The translations under genes were made by a program, and so were the position numbers. Shown here one piece after another: positions 17,001 through 25,499 of a stretch of 64,000 nucleotides of DNA; positions within the stretch are counted from its first letter, which is position 1; each line of letters opens with the position of its first letter. The DNA comes from JAJRZL01 sp964557855 (GTDB lineage: Bacteria > Zixibacteria > MSB-5A5 > GN15 > FEB-12). The notes beneath the pieces were generated by a model. The model worked only from the letters and a program-made list of their open reading frames with translations, was not told the DNA's origin and did no database searches. Location: assembly GCA_964557855.1 (NCBI GenBank), contig CAZLBP010000004.1, positions 1 through 64,000 of the forward strand. The letters run 5' to 3'.

Positions 17001-17205
17001 CTTCCTGCTCCTCGATAATTTCCTTTTCCACCTCTTCCGGTGACGCCCCGGGCCAGTTGGTGGTGACGGTGATTACGGGTCGGGCGACATCGGGGGTAAG
17101 CTGGATAGGGACAAAAGTCAGTGCGATAAAACCGCCCATGAGAGCGATCAACACGCCGACTATTACCGTGACCGGATACCTTATAGAGGATTCAATAAGT
17201 TTCAT
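14041..17205 (-). CDS. RND-family efflux transporter, inner-membrane subunit
   Basis: A 1054-aa AcrB/MexB-type pump, the normal length. The first helix is YPVTVIVGVLIALMGGFIAL, followed by the periplasmic porter domain (NWPGASPEEVEKEI). The central helix block is LGGFLAILVLFLFLRSPSSILVIALSIPISIITAFLMM, then GMVVDSSIVVLENIYRHL, in which the acidic residue after VGMVV belongs to the proton relay region. A second periplasmic domain and the second helix block (VGTVINNSILIVYRAL, RVRVRPIFMSTATSALGILPLV) follow. It would use proton flux to expel drugs or other amphiphiles through a tripartite channel. The adaptor gene lies 20 bases upstream in the same direction. No TolC-type outer-membrane gene is nearby. 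Confidence 0.9.
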   Translation of the reverse strand: MKLIESSIRYPVTVIVGVLIALMGGFIALTFVPIQLTPDVARPVITVTTNWPGASPEEVEKEIIEEQEEYLKSVEGVLEMNSSSSDGRGEVTLEFAVGTDIVGATVKVSNKLDEVPSYPVDADRPIVSSSGPFDKAIAWFVITTSDSTVYVPHLKTLVEEIVQPRLERVSGVSKINVFGGLEEELHVVFDPEILASSGITISQFIASLRSENRDISAGDFGEGKRRYVVRTISRFDSIEDIEQTVVTVRNGVPVRVGHLAEVSLGYEKPYALVRQKGRPSIAMNAQRQIGANVLDVMDGLLEQVDILNKEVLQPRNLHLENVYRETIYINSAVDLVLNNIYLGGFLAILVLFLFLRSPSSILVIALSIPISIITAFLMMFAFGRTINVISLAGMAFAVGMVVDSSIVVLENIYRHLQMGKSRWKAAAEGTREVWGAVLASTVTTVAVFLPIMFVQERAGQLFRDIAIAISSAIVISLIVSITVIPTLSSRILKVSSKLQNQGTNNSLLARFAQRISSFVDYVNLKASRRLATIAGIIVLSMGSTWLLLPNSEYLPNGNQNLVFGILLPPPGYNLDEMVQVGQGMEGQLRHLWEADDAEAESLPGGGIDNFFLVAFTNQAFMGMRARDEARVKELLPVANGVLRSVPGAIGFASQTSLFERGFAGTRSVQIDITGPELPRVLQIAGQVFGQVGQVLPGANSRPIPGLDLGNPEVRVYPDRVRAADVGFSATEIGVAVNALVDGMQVSDYRLQGREIDLVVKGRSELSQHTQDIAQMPIATGTGELITVGDVARVVQQQGPVQINHVERQRAVSIETVLPDDLALEEAITRIEEQIVGPLRQQNQIGGLYDINITGTADDLSRLQKALTTDFHIAVILTYLLLAALFQSFTYPLVILLTVPLATFGGVLGLRIVQIFDSMQQLDVLTMLGFVILVGTVINNSILIVYRALQLMREGEDARLAVKESVRVRVRPIFMSTATSALGILPLVIMPGAGSELYRGLGSVVVGGLALSSVITLILTPLVFSFAIELVKSIRGVFGMKQVAVGPELSPSEQS

Positions 17206-17225
17206 GCTCTATTTCCGGCGGGCTG

Positions 17226-18389
17226 TCAGGAGGCTTGCTCGTTCGGGCTGCCCTTAGACGACGCGCTCGTTTCTGAGTTTGACTGCGACTTGTCGTCCGG
17301 GGCGGCTCCCTGCACCTGCACGGGACTGCCCGGAAAAATTCTCTCGTTACCTCGCACGACGATCATCATATCTTTGCCGATTCCTTCACCGTTGACGGCG
17401 ACATACTTGCCGTTTCTTGAACTGGTAACGACAGGAACATTGACCGCCTTTCCATCGACTACGGTGTAGACGAACGTTTGTGTTCCCTGACGTACGACCG
17501 CGTCTTTGGAGACTGCCAGGCTGGTGAATTTGTCGCTCAACGAAAGCGTGGCTCGGACGAGCTTGCCTCCGCCCAGACGTCCTTCCCGGTTCTCAACCGA
17601 GACCATGACGGGAAAGGTGTGAGTTGTTTTGGAGGCCGATCGGGATATACCGGTTACGGTGCCCTTGATCGGCGGCAGCGTGTCACTGGAGACCTCTATG
17701 TTGACCGTACTGCCGATTAGCAGGTGGCCGAAATACCGCTCCGGAAGATCAACCACCACCAGGACTTCGGAGAGGTCCACCATGTCGTAGACCGGTGCGC
17801 CGGGCTGGACCCACTCGCCGACATCAACCTGTTTGCGTAGTGTGTAGCCCGAATACGGCGCTCGAATGACGCAGTTGTCCAGGTCTCGCGCTAACTGGGC
17901 CTGCTCTGCTTGCAGCTGCATATATCGTTGTCTGGCGATCAGTTCCCAGGCTCGGGCGCTGTCCACCGTAGTTTCGGAAATCAGTTTTTGACTGTAGAGC
18001 TCTTCACTTCGCTTGAGATTGGAAGCCGCCAGTTCGGCTTGCACCCTGGCCTGACCGGCTTCGGCCTCTTTGGCCTGCAATAACAGGGCGATCTTCTCCG
18101 AATCGATAGTCACCAGCGGCGTGGCCTTGGAGATGTAGTTCCCTTCGAGAGCATTCACGGCCGTGACACAGCCGGCTACTTCCGAAACAATGCTGCTCTG
18201 CATTTTAGCTTCGGTGCGACCGATCAACGTTATCTGATCATGGAATTCCATTTCTTTGACCGGTTCGGTAACGACCAACGTAGGCGGTATGCCCTGGGCA
18301 ACACCGGTACTGAATAGCGCACCTGTCAAAGCCAGACTTGCGAGCAAGAAGGCCGGTATTTTCGAAATTCTGGACTTGTTCCTAATCAT
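17226..18389 (-). CDS. RND efflux periplasmic adaptor (membrane fusion protein)
   Basis: About 387 aa from the ATG at 18,389 (MIRNKSRISK), chosen over the upstream in-frame start at 18,464 because GAGGAA precedes it and a signal peptide follows at once (AFLLASLALTGALFSTGVAQG). The lipoyl/barrel-sandwich halves are VAGCVTAVNALEGNYISKATPLVTID and DNCVIRAPYSGYTLRKQVDVGEWVQPGAPVYDM; between them is a helical hairpin (AKEAEAGQARVQAELAASNLKRSEELY). A beta-barrel and a membrane-proximal domain complete the fold. It links the inner-membrane pump to an outer-membrane channel encoded elsewhere. The Ser-rich C-terminus (SQSNSETSASSKGSPNEQAS) is unstructured. Confidence 0.9.
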   Translation of the reverse strand: MIRNKSRISKIPAFLLASLALTGALFSTGVAQGIPPTLVVTEPVKEMEFHDQITLIGRTEAKMQSSIVSEVAGCVTAVNALEGNYISKATPLVTIDSEKIALLLQAKEAEAGQARVQAELAASNLKRSEELYSQKLISETTVDSARAWELIARQRYMQLQAEQAQLARDLDNCVIRAPYSGYTLRKQVDVGEWVQPGAPVYDMVDLSEVLVVVDLPERYFGHLLIGSTVNIEVSSDTLPPIKGTVTGISRSASKTTHTFPVMVSVENREGRLGGGKLVRATLSLSDKFTSLAVSKDAVVRQGTQTFVYTVVDGKAVNVPVVTSSRNGKYVAVNGEGIGKDMMIVVRGNERIFPGSPVQVQGAAPDDKSQSNSETSASSKGSPNEQAS

Positions 18390-18516
18390 ATCTACTTTGT
18401 TCCTCAAGTATGTGCCCGGACTGCAGATGCCAGTTTCACAGAGGGCGTTCCAAGTTGATGGCATTAATAACGAAAAGTACGGTAATTTGTGCCGGATTTT
18501 ACCACTATTCGTGATA

Positions 18517-18546
18517 CAAAAAACCCGCTGTCCGGAGACAGCGGGT
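18517..18546 (-). terminator. Rho-independent terminator of the papain-like protease gene
   Basis: ACCCGCTGTC (18,523-18,532), CGGA, GACAGCGGGT (18,537-18,546), a perfect 10-bp stem. On the minus strand it is followed by TTTTTT (18,517-18,522). It lies 37 bases past the stop of the protease gene. Confidence 0.85.
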
Positions 18547-18582
18547 CGCAGTTATTTAATCTGTTTTGAAGCCGGAATACCC

Positions 18583-20805
18583 CTATTCAGAGGAACAGGG
18601 CGGTGGTTCGGAGCCGTTCCGGAACAGGTAATCAACGAGATACGTGAGATCGGCGATGTCGATCGGGCCACCGGGGCCGGATTCGCCGTCAACGTTTCCT
18701 TCCGGAGCACACGGCGGCGGCGCGCCGTCTCGGAATAAGAAGTCAACAAGAAACGACAGGTCGGCGACGTCGACGGGTCCGGTCGGCATGATGATGCCGT
18801 CGACATTCCCTCGATAGAGACAGCAGGAGTAAGACATGATACCGCTAACAGCCACCGGTGTATACTCGTACAACGGTCCGTAGAATTTGGGGGACCAGGC
18901 TACATAGCCGTCGACATCAACCGTGTCTTTCTGATAGGGTTGAGCCGTCGGCGGGATGCTGAAGTAGAGTTTAACCAGGATGCCGGAACCTGAGGGTACC
19001 ACCGTAGTGTGGCTGAGCAGGCTTATCGTGTAGCGGTTGTGACTACCGTCGGAATTGATGTAGGACACGAACTCGAAATCCTCGGTCAGGCAGCCGGCAG
19101 TAGAAAAGGAGTCGTAGTCGATGCCCAGAGTGCCGTGATATTCAAAAGGTACAATAATGTAGTTCAGCGGAATTGTGTTGCAGCCGTAAATCGGCATGGC
19201 GACCGAGACCGAGCGCGGGCCTTTGGTATCGATTGCCATCATGGTGTCCGCCAGGGCTACAATGCCGTCTTCTTTGAACATCGATCTCTCAATCCCTCCG
19301 GCACTGACTTCGACCCCGACGTCGTGCATGCCGGGCTTGTCGAACTCATGGCTCGTTAGCTGCGTGAAAGCGGAGTCGCCGTCACCAAAATCCCAGGTCC
19401 AGGTGTCGACATCAAGAGTCGAGTTGGCTGCGAAATCGACCGTGAGCGGGACCCAACCGATTGTGGGAGAGGCGGTAAATGAAACGCCGACCTTGCAGAG
19501 CGCCTTTATGCAGAAGTTGGCGGTGTTATTGAAGTCGTACAGATCATACCATTCGCTACCGTCGCGGTAGTAGCTTTGACCCGGCTCGGCCGAAGACTCC
19601 ACCATGGCCCGGTACTGAGCGCCCAACAAAACCGGGACGTCAGAGGTCCGGTCGTACGGGTGACCGCCGTCGGACAACTGTACATAGATGTAGATTGTGT
19701 CTCCCGGCATGGTCTGGAATGTACTGGGCAGATCGACCGTATGGTAACCGGAGTATTCTTCGGAGCCGCTCACCGACACCAGTTCATCATAGAGTTGGCC
19801 GTTTTCGAAGCGGTCATAGATTCTGGCCGTATATGAGACGTTGTCGGCGGCGGTGAAGAAGCTTATGGCTTCCATGGCGCCTTTGCCAAGGGGGACAAAG
19901 ACGTTGAATGCCTCGGAACAATCGGACTTGGTATCACGCCAGCCGTGATAATCATGGTAGTAGATCTTGTCATACTCCAGCGGCTCGACGTCCTGGAAGG
20001 AAATGGCGCCCATCTCCGGATGCTGGCAGGCGTGTTTGTCGTAGTAGGAGATCCAGAAGTAGCCGCCGTCGCCGAACCCCGTGCCCCAACTGTTCTTACA
20101 GAGCCAGGCGCCTGATTGGGAAGCGCCGGTCCATTTGTAATCATCCCAGCCGATTATGGCAATGGCGTGATTGGGATCGTCAACGGTCCAGGATGGTTGG
20201 TAATGGGTATTGTAAGAAGTCCAGTATGGTCCGGAACACATGCAAGTCGCCATGGCACCTTCGGTCATGATCTTGTTCTTAATCGTATTGATGTTGCTGA
20301 GGTCGGACTCGGCCACATACCATTCGATGTCCCGGGCGTAGAAGTAATGGAAACTGGAGTCGAATCGGGGCGGCGGATTGAGGTACTGCTGACCGTCGAT
20401 ATCACGAACCGCGCCTTCACCTCGCGTCAGATATGCCGAAGATACCCGGTAGTCGCCGCCCTCGTGCACGACTAAGCCGCCACCGGTCGGGGGGACTTTG
20501 TCGTCGTTATTGTGCTCATTAAAACCGTTCCACCAATCCAGATGATACTCAGCCAGATCCGGCTCTCCGGTTTCACCGGCGGCCGTCCAGTTGCCGGTCA
20601 TCAGCAGGTTTCCCTCCATGGCCGCCATCGTACCATGAGTCCAGCATGTCCCCCCTTGTTGATTCTTTACCGAAGTCACGTAGTTGACTCCTCCCACGTC
20701 GCGCAGATCGTACGTGCTGGGGGGATCGGCTGGAGCTTGTCCGCTCCCTATGAATACGATCATAAGGATGAGGACAGCCGGTTTAATCCGGGACCATTGC
20801 TTCAT
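18583..20805 (-). CDS. Secreted papain-like (C1 family) cysteine protease with PKD and dockerin-like domains
   Basis: A 740-aa exported protease. ATG 20,805 has GGAGG upstream; signal peptide around VLILMIVFIGSGQAPA. Catalytic Cys54 sits in QQGGTCWTHG, His213 in DPNHAIAIIGW and Asn238 in CKNSWG, the complete C1 peptidase set; no long propeptide is evident. After the peptidase domain comes a lectin-like segment found in bacterial relatives (ISFFTAADNVSYTARIYDRF), then a PKD domain (WTWDFGDGDS), a cohesin-like stretch, and two C-terminal dockerin-like repeats, RGNVDG...VDVADLSFLVDFLF and GNVDG...IDIADLTYLVDYLF. It probably degrades proteins outside the cell, and the repeats may anchor it or bind calcium. 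A terminator follows. Confidence 0.9.
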   Translation of the reverse strand: MKQWSRIKPAVLILMIVFIGSGQAPADPPSTYDLRDVGGVNYVTSVKNQQGGTCWTHGTMAAMEGNLLMTGNWTAAGETGEPDLAEYHLDWWNGFNEHNNDDKVPPTGGGLVVHEGGDYRVSSAYLTRGEGAVRDIDGQQYLNPPPRFDSSFHYFYARDIEWYVAESDLSNINTIKNKIMTEGAMATCMCSGPYWTSYNTHYQPSWTVDDPNHAIAIIGWDDYKWTGASQSGAWLCKNSWGTGFGDGGYFWISYYDKHACQHPEMGAISFQDVEPLEYDKIYYHDYHGWRDTKSDCSEAFNVFVPLGKGAMEAISFFTAADNVSYTARIYDRFENGQLYDELVSVSGSEEYSGYHTVDLPSTFQTMPGDTIYIYVQLSDGGHPYDRTSDVPVLLGAQYRAMVESSAEPGQSYYRDGSEWYDLYDFNNTANFCIKALCKVGVSFTASPTIGWVPLTVDFAANSTLDVDTWTWDFGDGDSAFTQLTSHEFDKPGMHDVGVEVSAGGIERSMFKEDGIVALADTMMAIDTKGPRSVSVAMPIYGCNTIPLNYIIVPFEYHGTLGIDYDSFSTAGCLTEDFEFVSYINSDGSHNRYTISLLSHTTVVPSGSGILVKLYFSIPPTAQPYQKDTVDVDGYVAWSPKFYGPLYEYTPVAVSGIMSYSCCLYRGNVDGIIMPTGPVDVADLSFLVDFLFRDGAPPPCAPEGNVDGESGPGGPIDIADLTYLVDYLFRNGSEPPPCSSE

Positions 20806-21087
20806 AATACCTCCATATATGTTGATTGACAATTGGCGAGATTAAAGTTTGCAAGGCAAGTCGGCATGTTTTTTCACATCTCACGATTCGGTAGTAAGTA
20901 CGTCCATAATATACGGATAGTTCGATTTTAGTCAAGTGAATGCTGGTACTCGAGTGGATTCTCACCGGTATGTTCACGGGGTCTGCAAGGCCTCAATAAA
21001 TGACTAAATTACTCCTTTTTGCTAAAGCTGTATGGTCGGAAACCGATACTATAAACAAGCGTGTCAAAATGAAACAGGTCAGGATAT
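20806..21087. other. Divergent intergenic region, protease / PAS regulator
   Basis: 282 bases between two divergently transcribed genes. It must contain both promoters, but I found no convincing -35/-10 pair with standard spacing. Confidence 0.4.
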
Positions 21088-22512
21088 ATGAAAAGTGAGT
21101 CATGGAACGGACATGAGACGATCAGGATGGAGAGCCCGAGTGTGTCGCTCGGGGCAGTAGATACCGATTCTTCACGAACGCCCTCACTATCGCGAGAAGC
21201 GATTTTGGCTTGTGTTTCGTCACTCCTGCTGGGCGGCTATCTGCGTAAGTGGTTAACTGAAGGAGAGAAACAGTTCCTTGATCGGCTGGGGGATAAGGAC
21301 TCAACTCTGTTTTTACTACTAGGTGGTCGGTCGCTTTATCCGGGTGAATCGAAGCCGTTGTCCCGTGATGTAATCCAGTCGATTGTATCACAAAGTGACG
21401 GAGCCGTTTTCTCACAGCGGCATCAAAGGTATATCGCCGGCAGACTGGAGTCCGGGCGAATTCACACGGTCGAAATTGACACTGTAGCCGGCGAGCCTGT
21501 CGTCCTGGGGATGTATTCAGCGCTGGAGAGGTTCGATCGGGAAGAATCATATATGCGCTTCTACAATCTGGTCGAGCTGTTCCGACAAGCTAACGGTAGC
21601 GCTTCTCAGATGTATGATGATTTGCAGGGCCGTCTGTCCGACGCTGCGATCACGGTTGTCAATCGCGCATCCGGCTCCATAGTCTACACAAGCCAGTCGA
21701 TGCAGTCTTTGCTCGGCAAACCGCTGGTGGAACTAATCGGAACTGAGTACAGCCGGCTAGCCGACAGTATCTCACGGTTGTATGCCCGACACACCGTGTC
21801 AATAGAGAACGTCGCTTCCGGTGATTTGCATCTATCTCTGATATCGTTTACGCCTCTGGACCGAAAATCGGATCGAGAGAGGACGTCCCGCTCCGTCCGC
21901 GGAGACAAGTCCGTAGCTTCGGAGTTCATTGCCACAATAATCACAGCGGCCAGCTTCGTCAAAGCCAACGCCCACATGATCTCTTTGAAAGAAACAAAGG
22001 AAATGGCCGGGATAATCTGTGCCGCTGCGGCGCAACTGGAAAACGAATTCACTTATCGGGAGCTCATGGCTGAATTCAAGCGGGCGCGACACCGGTGCGT
22101 GGACTTGATATTCGAGATGGAGAAAGCGATCAGTCATGTCACGGCAGGTTCATTGCAGTCTGACTGCTTTTTCCTGGACGCAGACAGTTGTCAACCTTTT
22201 GCGGTCGCACCGCCCGGTTGTTACGCGTTTCTGTTCGAGGCGGAACTCGATATTCACAAGAGCATCCTGGAGCCGGGGAGCAGGTCGTTGGTCCGGATTT
22301 TGCAGCCGTCCCCGGATCGAGAGATCTCCATTTCCATAGAGACTCCCGTCTCCAAAGACCGCCTGTCGGAAACCGAGGGTTCTCTTCGGATCGGCGAATA
22401 TGATCAGCTGGTGACGCGCATGAATATGCTGGTTCATCGCTTCTATAATATGGCCACCAGTACACTTGTATCGGAATTGACTATTCCGCATCAAGAGATC
22501 GTGAAAGTATGA
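21088..22512 (+). CDS. PAS-domain sensor-like protein without a canonical kinase core
   Basis: A 474-aa soluble protein. A PAS-like domain begins around residue 190 (DAAITVVNRASGSIVYTSQSMQSLLGKPLVELIG). The C-terminal part (IISLKETKEMAGIICAAAAQLENEFTYREL onward) is laid out like a HisKA plus ATPase region but has no SHELRTPL-type phospho-His motif and no N/G1/G2 ATP-binding boxes, so it is probably not an active kinase. The last four bases overlap the start of the AAA+ regulator gene (ATGA), which points to a coupled pair. It may pass a signal by direct contact. Not assigned to a named family. Confidence 0.55.
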   Translation: MKSESWNGHETIRMESPSVSLGAVDTDSSRTPSLSREAILACVSSLLLGGYLRKWLTEGEKQFLDRLGDKDSTLFLLLGGRSLYPGESKPLSRDVIQSIVSQSDGAVFSQRHQRYIAGRLESGRIHTVEIDTVAGEPVVLGMYSALERFDREESYMRFYNLVELFRQANGSASQMYDDLQGRLSDAAITVVNRASGSIVYTSQSMQSLLGKPLVELIGTEYSRLADSISRLYARHTVSIENVASGDLHLSLISFTPLDRKSDRERTSRSVRGDKSVASEFIATIITAASFVKANAHMISLKETKEMAGIICAAAAQLENEFTYRELMAEFKRARHRCVDLIFEMEKAISHVTAGSLQSDCFFLDADSCQPFAVAPPGCYAFLFEAELDIHKSILEPGSRSLVRILQPSPDREISISIETPVSKDRLSETEGSLRIGEYDQLVTRMNMLVHRFYNMATSTLVSELTIPHQEIVKV

Positions 22513-23894
22513 TCGCTACCGAGAGTATGGCAGACTCCAAAATCCTGGTCCTTATCGAGAATTCAAATCCGGACAGTCTGGCATTCTGGAAAAGCGAAAA
22601 ATACCCGTGGCAAACGGCGTACGCCGATCACTTCAACGATACCCGGCGTTTGATGGCCGAAGTCGACTTCGATGTAGTGATCGTTCACCAGGAGTTTGGC
22701 GACGATGTAATCGGCACTGTCAGCCGGATTAATCGCAGCTGTCCTCAGGCAGAGATAATCGTCATATTGTCAGATCGCAGGCGGATCGAGGATCTGTTAT
22801 CTCCGTCGGTGCCGGTATTCGATTACCTGGTGGAACCGACTGGTCCGTCGGAGATTCGGCGCAAGATAGAAATGGCACTCAGTTTCCACTATATGAAGCA
22901 GGAGCGCCAGGAGCTGCGTGCTCGAATCGCCATGAATTACAGCTTCGACAGTTTCGTGGGCACCACGGCCGACATGGAGTTGGCCAGGAAGACCATCGGA
23001 CGCATCGCACCGACCGACATCCCCGTTCTTATAGTGGGCGATAGCGGGACCGGCAAAAGCCTGGCGGCGCAGATGATTCACCAGTACTCGAAACGAAGTC
23101 AATTTCGTCCGGTGCTGGTTGATTGCAGTTTGCTGCCGGGCGGCATGATTGAGCAACTGTTCGCCTTAGGAGGCCAAAATGGCGCAGGCACGGCCGCGAC
23201 CTCAAACCCGCTGGTTCACGCGCGCGTCTCGACACTGATCCTCGAGCATGTGGACAAGTTGTCGGTGGCGGCCCAGGATTGCCTGAGTGAGCTCTTGCGT
23301 AATATTGCCGGAAATGAACAAGGGGACTCGTCGTGGCGGCCTGGTATTCGTCTCATATCAACTTCCGGCACGGGTCTGGATGATCTGGTTGCTCAAGGAC
23401 TCTTCGACCGCGATCTGGCACAGCGGCTGGGAGTGATCAGTGTGATGCTGCCGCGGCTGGCAGATCGCAAAGAGGATATCGGTCTTCTGGCTGAGCACTT
23501 TCTTCGTAACCTGAGTCAAAACCGTGAAGGGGGCTGTCTTTCAATCTCTCGGTCGGCCAAAGAAGCGCTGGCCCGGTGCGATTGGTCACACAATGTTCGA
23601 GAACTGGAACTGGCACTCATGCGGGCCGCTGCGAACTGCACCGGGAATTACATAGACGTGGAGCATCTGGACATTCCTTTGCTTGGGCGACAGGAGAAGC
23701 AGTTCCCGTCACACCATGTAGCGGATATCTCCAACAACTGCCTGGAAGAGAACGAACGAATGCTGATTGAACGTACGTTGGCCGAAAACAACTGGAACTT
23801 TACTCAAACGGCGCAGGAATTGGGCATCGGCCGAACTACGTTGTGGCGAAAAGTCAAGAAATTCAATTTGAAGCGATTAATGGTACCAACCTAG
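22509..23894 (+). CDS. NtrC-like regulator with degenerate receiver and AAA+ domains
   Basis: 461 aa in the order receiver (1-125), AAA+ (about 145-380), Fis-type HTH (about 430-458). The HTH (NWNFTQTAQELGIGRTTLWRKVKKF) is canonical. Walker A is intact (GDSGTGKS, 177-184). Three hallmarks are missing. The receiver has His60 (VVIVH) where the phospho-Asp should be and Glu109 in place of the conserved Lys. The GAFTGA loop that contacts sigma-54 is absent (LFALGGQNGAGTAA). Walker B reads TLILEHVD rather than LFLDE. It therefore probably binds DNA without being a standard phosphorylation-driven sigma-54 activator. It is translated from an ATGA overlap with the PAS protein gene. Confidence 0.75.
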   Translation: MIATESMADSKILVLIENSNPDSLAFWKSEKYPWQTAYADHFNDTRRLMAEVDFDVVIVHQEFGDDVIGTVSRINRSCPQAEIIVILSDRRRIEDLLSPSVPVFDYLVEPTGPSEIRRKIEMALSFHYMKQERQELRARIAMNYSFDSFVGTTADMELARKTIGRIAPTDIPVLIVGDSGTGKSLAAQMIHQYSKRSQFRPVLVDCSLLPGGMIEQLFALGGQNGAGTAATSNPLVHARVSTLILEHVDKLSVAAQDCLSELLRNIAGNEQGDSSWRPGIRLISTSGTGLDDLVAQGLFDRDLAQRLGVISVMLPRLADRKEDIGLLAEHFLRNLSQNREGGCLSISRSAKEALARCDWSHNVRELELALMRAAANCTGNYIDVEHLDIPLLGRQEKQFPSHHVADISNNCLEENERMLIERTLAENNWNFTQTAQELGIGRTTLWRKVKKFNLKRLMVPT

Positions 23895-23913
23895 ATATTC
23901 GACCGGAGATGTT

Positions 23914-24465
23914 ATGAAATGGACACCAGACCAGACCGATCGAGATCATGCTCCGTCGCCCGAATCGAGTGATTCGATACCGATTACAGGCGAGCTGGGG
24001 GAACCGTCCAATGGACTGTCACAGGCATTCGACAACCTGACCAGGGAGCTGCGCAAGAAGTACGAGATCAACCGGGGGGTGCTCGTGGTCCGTCGGCATG
24101 ACAACCAGCGTCTGGCGGCTGTCTCCACTTGGAACGAAGGCAGTATCCGCGACGGCCTGGCGATAAGTCTGCCGAGAGAACCCTCGTTGTTTGAAAAGGT
24201 GGCAGAAACCGGCGAGGTGTACACGGAGAATTTTTGTGACGCCTTCAGTGGCAACTTCTTTGAGAGAAAGCTGCTGCTGGATGATGACTCTCGTTCTTTT
24301 GTCGTACAACCTCTTAAAGTCGACAGCGAAGTTTGCGGGGTCCTCGCTTACAGCTCAGTCAAACCGACCGCCTTTACTATGTTTGAGGAAGGCGCCGCAG
24401 AGAGAACTGCACGATCGTTTGCATCGACTATCCGGACGCTCCTGAGCAAAACTGAGATAACGTAG
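23914..24465 (+). CDS. GAF-domain protein
   Basis: A 183-aa soluble protein, 19 bases downstream of the AAA+ regulator and so probably in the same operon. From about residue 40 to 175 it follows the GAF pattern: FDNLTRELRKKYEINRGVLVVRR, AISLPREPSLFEKVAETGEVYTENF, SFVVQPLKVDSEVCGVLAYSSVK. The N-terminal 35 residues are polar and likely flexible. No output domain is attached. It probably senses a small ligand and acts with the two preceding proteins. GGAG precedes the ATG. Confidence 0.7.
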   Translation: MKWTPDQTDRDHAPSPESSDSIPITGELGEPSNGLSQAFDNLTRELRKKYEINRGVLVVRRHDNQRLAAVSTWNEGSIRDGLAISLPREPSLFEKVAETGEVYTENFCDAFSGNFFERKLLLDDDSRSFVVQPLKVDSEVCGVLAYSSVKPTAFTMFEEGAAERTARSFASTIRTLLSKTEIT

Positions 24466-24479
24466 CCCCGGTCGCCCGA

Positions 24480-25484
24480 TCACGGCGCTTGATTCTCTCG
24501 TTCCGCCTTGATCCGCCGGCGCGCGCGATTGTGCTCCGCATTCGTTCGCGAGAAAAGGTGCCCGCCGGAATCATCAGCAACAAAGTAATAGTAATCGGTA
24601 TCCGCCGGATAGAGTGCGGCTCGGATTGCGGCTATTCCCGGAGAATTGATGGGCGTCGGCGGCAGCCCGTGATGCAAGTACGTGTTGTAGGGAGTGTTTT
24701 TTTTCAGATCGCGTTTGTAGAGTGGTCGATCCAGTCCGCCCAGCCCGTAGATGACGGTCGGATCGGCATAGAGTTTCATTCTTTTTCTCAGCCGGTTGGT
24801 GTACACCGAAGCCACCAGAGGGCGCTCCGCATCGAGTCGTGTCTCAGCCTCGATTATGGAGGCCAGCTTGATGATGTCAAATCGAGTCAAACCGGTGTGG
24901 ATGTCTTCGGGCCAAAGGTCGCGGGTGAGATTGCGATACTGCTCCACCATAGTGCCCAGCACTTCCTCTTCGGACACGCCCCAGGGGAACACGTATGTCT
25001 CGGGAAACAGGAAGCCCTCAAGGCTGGGCAACGCATGGCGATCCAGGAAGGCTGAGTCCTGGTTCAGTTCGACGATCCGGGTGGAGTCCAGATCCAGCCT
25101 CGACGCTATGATTGAGGCCACTTTCCAGACAGGCGAACCTTCAGGAACGGTCACTCTGACTTTGAGAAAATCGGCTGTACGAAGTTTGGCCAGCACTGAA
25201 CGGCAGGAGTTCTCGCCGGTGAAATCATAGCGACCGGGAGTGAGCTTTTTATCTATGTTTTGCAGTCGGGCCGGATAAACGAAGAAGACGCGCGACCGGA
25301 TCACTCCTTCCTGCAGCAAGGTGTCGGCAATACGAGTAAAATTATCCCCGGGTTCGATGATCACCGAGACAAGCCGGTTGCCGATATCGATCTGACGGTT
25401 ATACGACCAGAGAGCGTATACCCCAAATAACAGCATTGCTGCGAAAAGAATGGCCAAGGACAAGATCAGTCGTCGTTTCATCAC
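24480..25484 (-). CDS. mltG: Endolytic murein transglycosylase MltG
   Basis: A 334-aa YceG-like protein, the usual length. One N-terminal transmembrane helix (LILSLAILFAAMLLFGVYALW) is followed by a LysM-like region (VSVIIEPGDNFTRIADTLLQEGVIRS) and the catalytic domain. Key features are LEGFLFPETY (about 155-164) and the catalytic Glu212 in LASIIEAETR, then NTYLHHGLPPTPINSPG. It cleaves nascent glycan strands at the inner membrane. It follows ruvX by 15 bases, a common bacterial pairing, and converges with the GAF gene. A second Met follows the first, so the start could be 25,481. Confidence 0.92.
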   Translation of the reverse strand: MMKRRLILSLAILFAAMLLFGVYALWSYNRQIDIGNRLVSVIIEPGDNFTRIADTLLQEGVIRSRVFFVYPARLQNIDKKLTPGRYDFTGENSCRSVLAKLRTADFLKVRVTVPEGSPVWKVASIIASRLDLDSTRIVELNQDSAFLDRHALPSLEGFLFPETYVFPWGVSEEEVLGTMVEQYRNLTRDLWPEDIHTGLTRFDIIKLASIIEAETRLDAERPLVASVYTNRLRKRMKLYADPTVIYGLGGLDRPLYKRDLKKNTPYNTYLHHGLPPTPINSPGIAAIRAALYPADTDYYYFVADDSGGHLFSRTNAEHNRARRRIKAERENQAP

Positions 25485-25499
25485 TCGTCAATCGATCCT

